Position numbers and translations under genes: made by a program. Shown piece after piece: positions 61,266 through 64,000 of a stretch of DNA of 64,000 nucleotides. Numbering within the stretch: the first letter of the stretch is position 1; each line of letters begins with the position of its first letter. The notes beneath the pieces were generated by a model, which was given only the letters and a program-made list of their open reading frames with translations, made no database searches and was not told the origin of the DNA. The stretch is from Sporolactobacillus sp. STSJ-5 (lineage in GTDB: Bacteria; Bacillota; Bacilli; Bacillales; Sporolactobacillaceae). The stretch is from contig NZ_JANFOJ010000003.1 in the NCBI RefSeq assembly GCF_024385605.1, forward strand, positions 62,001-126,000. The letters are read 5' to 3'.

Positions 61266-61994
61266 TTAATAGACTCCTTTAAAAAGTAGAACAGCACAGA
61301 TAGCAGCAATGATCGGCGAAACGACAGGAATCCATGAATAGTTCCAATCAGAAGTACCTTTCTGCCGCAAGGGGAAAAGGGCATGTACAATACGCGGCCC
61401 GAGATCACGTGCTGGATTTAGTCCAGGACCGGTTGGACCTCCAAGTGATGCAACAAGTGCCCATACAAGGAACCCTACCCCAAGTTGAGCGACTCCTGCT
61501 TCGTGAATCAATGCAGGTGAATGACTGATCAGCATCGCGCCAAAAACAAGAATAAATGTACCAAGGAATTCATTAATAAAGCCATCCCAATGGCTTCCTG
61601 ATGCTGAAATTGTTGAGCAAGTTCCTAAGATTGCTTGAAAATTATCCGTTTGATCATAAAAGGGTTTATAAGCAAAAATTAATAAGATCTGTCCGAGCAT
61701 TGCCCCGATCATTTGGGCAACAATATAGGGAAGCACGTCGGACCATGGTAAAAGTCCTCCGACAGCTGTTCCCAATGTGATTGCCGGATTAATCTGGCAG
61801 CCGCTGATCGGGCCGAACATCATGACGGGAATCATGACACCGAAACCGTAACCAACGGCAATAATCATCCAACCGTTGTGGTAGCCTTTGGTCCCTTTTA
61901 ATTCAACGTTTGCAACGGCACCATTTCCTAAAATGATCATAATTGCAGTGCCGATGAGTTCACTAATACAGCGAACGGCTAATGAGTAAGTCAT
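61266..61994 (-). CDS. GlpF-type MIP channel (LarD-like lactate channel)
   Basis: A 242-residue aquaglyceroporin; ATG 61994 follows GGAAGG. The two half-helix motifs are CQINPAITLGTAVG and PGLNPARDLGPR. In Lactiplantibacillus the GlpF1/LarD channel passes lactic acid and is encoded in the lar operon. Here it lies between larC and a nickel permease, so lactate or glycerol is the likely substrate. Six membrane helices visible. Confidence 0.88.
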   Translation of the reverse strand: MTYSLAVRCISELIGTAIMIILGNGAVANVELKGTKGYHNGWMIIAVGYGFGVMIPVMMFGPISGCQINPAITLGTAVGGLLPWSDVLPYIVAQMIGAMLGQILLIFAYKPFYDQTDNFQAILGTCSTISASGSHWDGFINEFLGTFILVFGAMLISHSPALIHEAGVAQLGVGFLVWALVASLGGPTGPGLNPARDLGPRIVHALFPLRQKGTSDWNYSWIPVVSPIIAAICAVLLFKGVY

Positions 61995-62072
61995 CTTGTT
62001 ATCTTTCCTTCCGTTGCAATATTCTTTAAGTTTTATTTGCACGAGTCAATTTTTGGACATCGTGCTCATGGT

Positions 62073-63284
62073 TTAACTTTTCTGTAATTGAAGAATGCTT
62101 TGCCTGGCTGCATCATAAATAGCAGACAGTGGAACCTGTTTTTCTTCAGCAAGATAAGCGCAATCATCAAATTCCGGTGCCCATTTCTCAACGGCATTTC
62201 GAGTGGCATGTTTGACATGAATTTGGCCATAGGGTGTTGATAACCGAATAAATTCTCGTTGCATCTTATAGCGCGGACAATGAGAAACGCGTACGCCAAG
62301 GGTAGTCGTTTCCTTGAAAATAATTTCTGAGAATTTTTCTTCATCTTCAGGTTTCGCAAGTACAGAGAGTTTAAATGCTGGCCGGTTTTTTTTCATATAT
62401 ATTGGTGTATAATAGACGTCCAAAGCCCCTTTACACAGTAAGTGGTTCATCGCGTAGCCAAGCATTTCACCTGTTTGGTTATCAATATTTGCTTCAAGTA
62501 GAACGACTTCATCCTGTGTATTTTTCTCTGCTCTTAATTGTTCACCGAGGATACCCCGCAGAGCATTTATTTGACCTGTATCTCGTTTGCCTGTTCCGTA
62601 TCCGATTCGTTGAATATCCATCACAGGAATGGTTCCAAAATTGCTGGCGATGGTTTTAATAATGGCCATTCCGGTCGGTGTGATCAGTTCAGTTGCCACA
62701 TCGTCTTGAATATAGGGAATCGTTCGGTTGCTTGACGCGAGCATTTGCGCTACGGCAGGAACCGGAACGGGCATTTGACCATGGGCGCAGGTAATGAAGC
62801 CATGACCATCGTGCAGTGGCGAGGCATAAGTCTTCTTAATACCCAGTTTTTCTAAACCGATAAATGTGCCGACTATGTCAATAATACTGTCGACTGCGCC
62901 AACCTCATGGAAATGCACGTCATCAATTGATTTGCCGTGAACGTGGGCTTCTGCTTGAGCAACTTCTTCAAACACACGTACTGACATCGTCTTGACCCAT
63001 TTGGATAGAGAACTTTCATTGATGATTTCACAGCAGTCTGACAAATTACGATGATGAGCATGGTGATGCTTCATATCATGGGCATCATGAGCAAGTACGA
63101 CATCTACATCACTGCCGCAAATGGCTCCTGTTCGTTTTTTTGAATAGTGAATCGTGTAGTCGCCCATATTCATTTTTTTTAATTCTTCGGTCAGATAGGT
63201 TTCTTCAAGTCCTAAGTCAATGAACATGCCCAAAAGCATATCTCCGCTTATTCCAGAGAAACAGTCTAAGTATAAAACCTTCAT
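62073..63284 (-). CDS. larC: LarC, nickel insertase for the lactate racemase cofactor
   Basis: A 403-residue CTP-dependent cyclometallase that inserts nickel into the pincer ligand. ATG 63284 overlaps the larB stop as ATGA. It starts [20 protein letters not shown], the family signature. A His-rich run at residues 73-78 (M-K-H-H-H-A-H-H) suits nickel handling; later [18 protein letters not shown] is another conserved block. In Lactiplantibacillus the protein is made by frameshift of larC1 and larC2; here a single frame covers both parts (C-terminal part from about residue 270). Confidence 0.95.
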   Translation of the reverse strand: MKVLYLDCFSGISGDMLLGMFIDLGLEETYLTEELKKMNMGDYTIHYSKKRTGAICGSDVDVVLAHDAHDMKHHHAHHRNLSDCCEIINESSLSKWVKTMSVRVFEEVAQAEAHVHGKSIDDVHFHEVGAVDSIIDIVGTFIGLEKLGIKKTYASPLHDGHGFITCAHGQMPVPVPAVAQMLASSNRTIPYIQDDVATELITPTGMAIIKTIASNFGTIPVMDIQRIGYGTGKRDTGQINALRGILGEQLRAEKNTQDEVVLLEANIDNQTGEMLGYAMNHLLCKGALDVYYTPIYMKKNRPAFKLSVLAKPEDEEKFSEIIFKETTTLGVRVSHCPRYKMQREFIRLSTPYGQIHVKHATRNAVEKWAPEFDDCAYLAEEKQVPLSAIYDAARQSILQLQKS

Positions 63285-64000
63285 GATTGACACCCATTCT
63301 TTATTTCTTTTATAATCAAGTTGGCGCTGTATGCGGCACCAAAACCATTATCGATATTGACAACGCTCACGCCGCTGGAACAACTGTTCAGCATGGACAG
63401 CAGGGCAGCAAGACCGTTGAAACTGGAACCGTATCCGACACTTGTCGGAACGGCAATGACCGGATGGTCAACCAAACCTCCGACGACGCTGGCTAATGCA
63501 CCTTCCATACCTGCGATGACGATAATGACATCCGCTTTTCTGATTTTATCAAGCTGAGCGAATAACCGATGAATGCCGGCAACTCCGACGTCATAGATAC
63601 GTTCTACCGAGTTGCCGAATGCTTCAGCAGTTATTGCTGCTTCTTCAGCCACCCCGATGTCCGAGGTTCCGGCAGTGACAACGGCAAGATAATGCGTATT
63701 TGACGTGTTTGTTTTCGACGGATGAATGACGATGCAGCGCGCCTCACGGTAATATACGGCTTCAGGAACAACTTCCAATACTCCTTGATAGTCTTGTTCC
63801 GAAGCGCGTGTTGCAAGAACGGTGTTTCCTGTTCGGGCAAGCACATCGGCAATCTTCTGTGTTTGTTTCACTGTTTTTCCTTCACAATAGATGACCTCAG
63901 GAAATCCGTTGCGAAGCTTGCGATGATGGTCAATTTTGGCAAAGCCGAGATCTTCGAACGGTAATGTTTTTAAATGTCCGGCTGCTTCGTCAAGATCCAT
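63281..64000 (-). CDS. larB: LarB, pyridinium biscarboxylate synthase (5' end outside window)
   Basis: LarB carboxylates and hydrolyses nicotinic acid adenine dinucleotide, the first step of the nickel-pincer cofactor. 239 residues are visible and the first codon lies exactly at the edge. The N-terminal helix is short compared with the family (about 250), so a few to ~20 residues probably lie outside. Visible: [20 protein letters not shown], then the PurE-like core with [20 protein letters not shown] and [20 protein letters not shown]. The larE and larA genes are not in the window. Confidence 0.93.
   Translation of the reverse strand: MDLDEAAGHLKTLPFEDLGFAKIDHHRKLRNGFPEVIYCEGKTVKQTQKIADVLARTGNTVLATRASEQDYQGVLEVVPEAVYYREARCIVIHPSKTNTSNTHYLAVVTAGTSDIGVAEEAAITAEAFGNSVERIYDVGVAGIHRLFAQLDKIRKADVIIVIAGMEGALASVVGGLVDHPVIAVPTSVGYGSSFNGLAALLSMLNSCSSGVSVVNIDNGFGAAYSANLIIKEIKNGCQS

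Noticed and set aside
1-64000. CRISPR arrays, rRNA and tRNA genes
   Set aside because: No spaced repeat arrays, tRNA cloverleaf ends or rRNA signatures were noticed on either strand by eye.

Overview
The window looks like chromosome of a low-to-moderate-GC, spore-forming Bacillota of the Bacillales. The evidence is strong GGAGG ribosome sites, an S-box (SAM-I) riboswitch before a MetE-like gene, a YjcZ-type small spore-associated protein, a LytS/LytT-like pair, ECF transporter genes and a typical Bacillales GC-rich interspersed repeat. The end of the window carries lactate-racemase maturation genes (larB, larC, a GlpF-type channel and a nickel permease). This suggests a lactate-producing or lactate-racemising bacillus such as a Sporolactobacillus-like organism; the genus is inference.

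Region 1 (1-22.7 kb) is the late half of a siphovirus prophage with HK97-type morphogenesis: portal (cut by the window edge), prohead protease, capsid, head-tail connectors, major tail protein with an Ig-like domain, tail chaperones joined by a -1 frameshift at A_AAA_AAC, tape measure, Dit, Tal and a beta-helix tail spike. An AT-rich insert follows with an O-antigen-ligase-like membrane protein and an SGNH esterase. After it come an HNH/XRE fusion, a membrane protein, holin and a modular endolysin. Next is a second AT-rich cargo pair whose main protein looks like a proteasome-type Ntn hydrolase. The block ends with a leftward module of replication-relaxation protein, FtsK-type ATPase and a small membrane protein, facing a small XRE regulator.

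Region 2 (22.7-38.7 kb) is a mosaic of mobile-element debris and conflict genes. It holds the 3' remnant of a tyrosine integrase and an XtrA-like remnant. A likely toxin/HTH-ImmA antitoxin pair follows. A 2,486-bp IS21-family element with 5-bp GAAAA target duplications has split an Xpf-like phage sigma gene whose reading frame can be rebuilt exactly. Then come a minimal tyrosine recombinase, an unknown 435-residue protein with a HEPN-like R-x5-H motif, and a WapA/Rhs polymorphic toxin with its immunity gene. Last are an orphan Rhs fragment, an amber-split small gene and a decayed XRE gene.

Region 3 (38.7-64 kb) is host core and metabolic DNA: hemA; an OFA-family transporter beside a LytS/LytT-like pair (a likely pyruvate-type sensing and transport unit); methionine synthase under a SAM-I riboswitch; a YkoGHI-like two-component system with two acidic PepSY proteins; an aldo/keto reductase; an amidase whose wall-binding domain closely resembles that of the prophage endolysin; DUF3290/DUF421, YdcF, YjcZ, a complete ECF transporter, GNAT, glutaredoxin-like and DedA proteins; and the leftward lar cluster running off the right edge.
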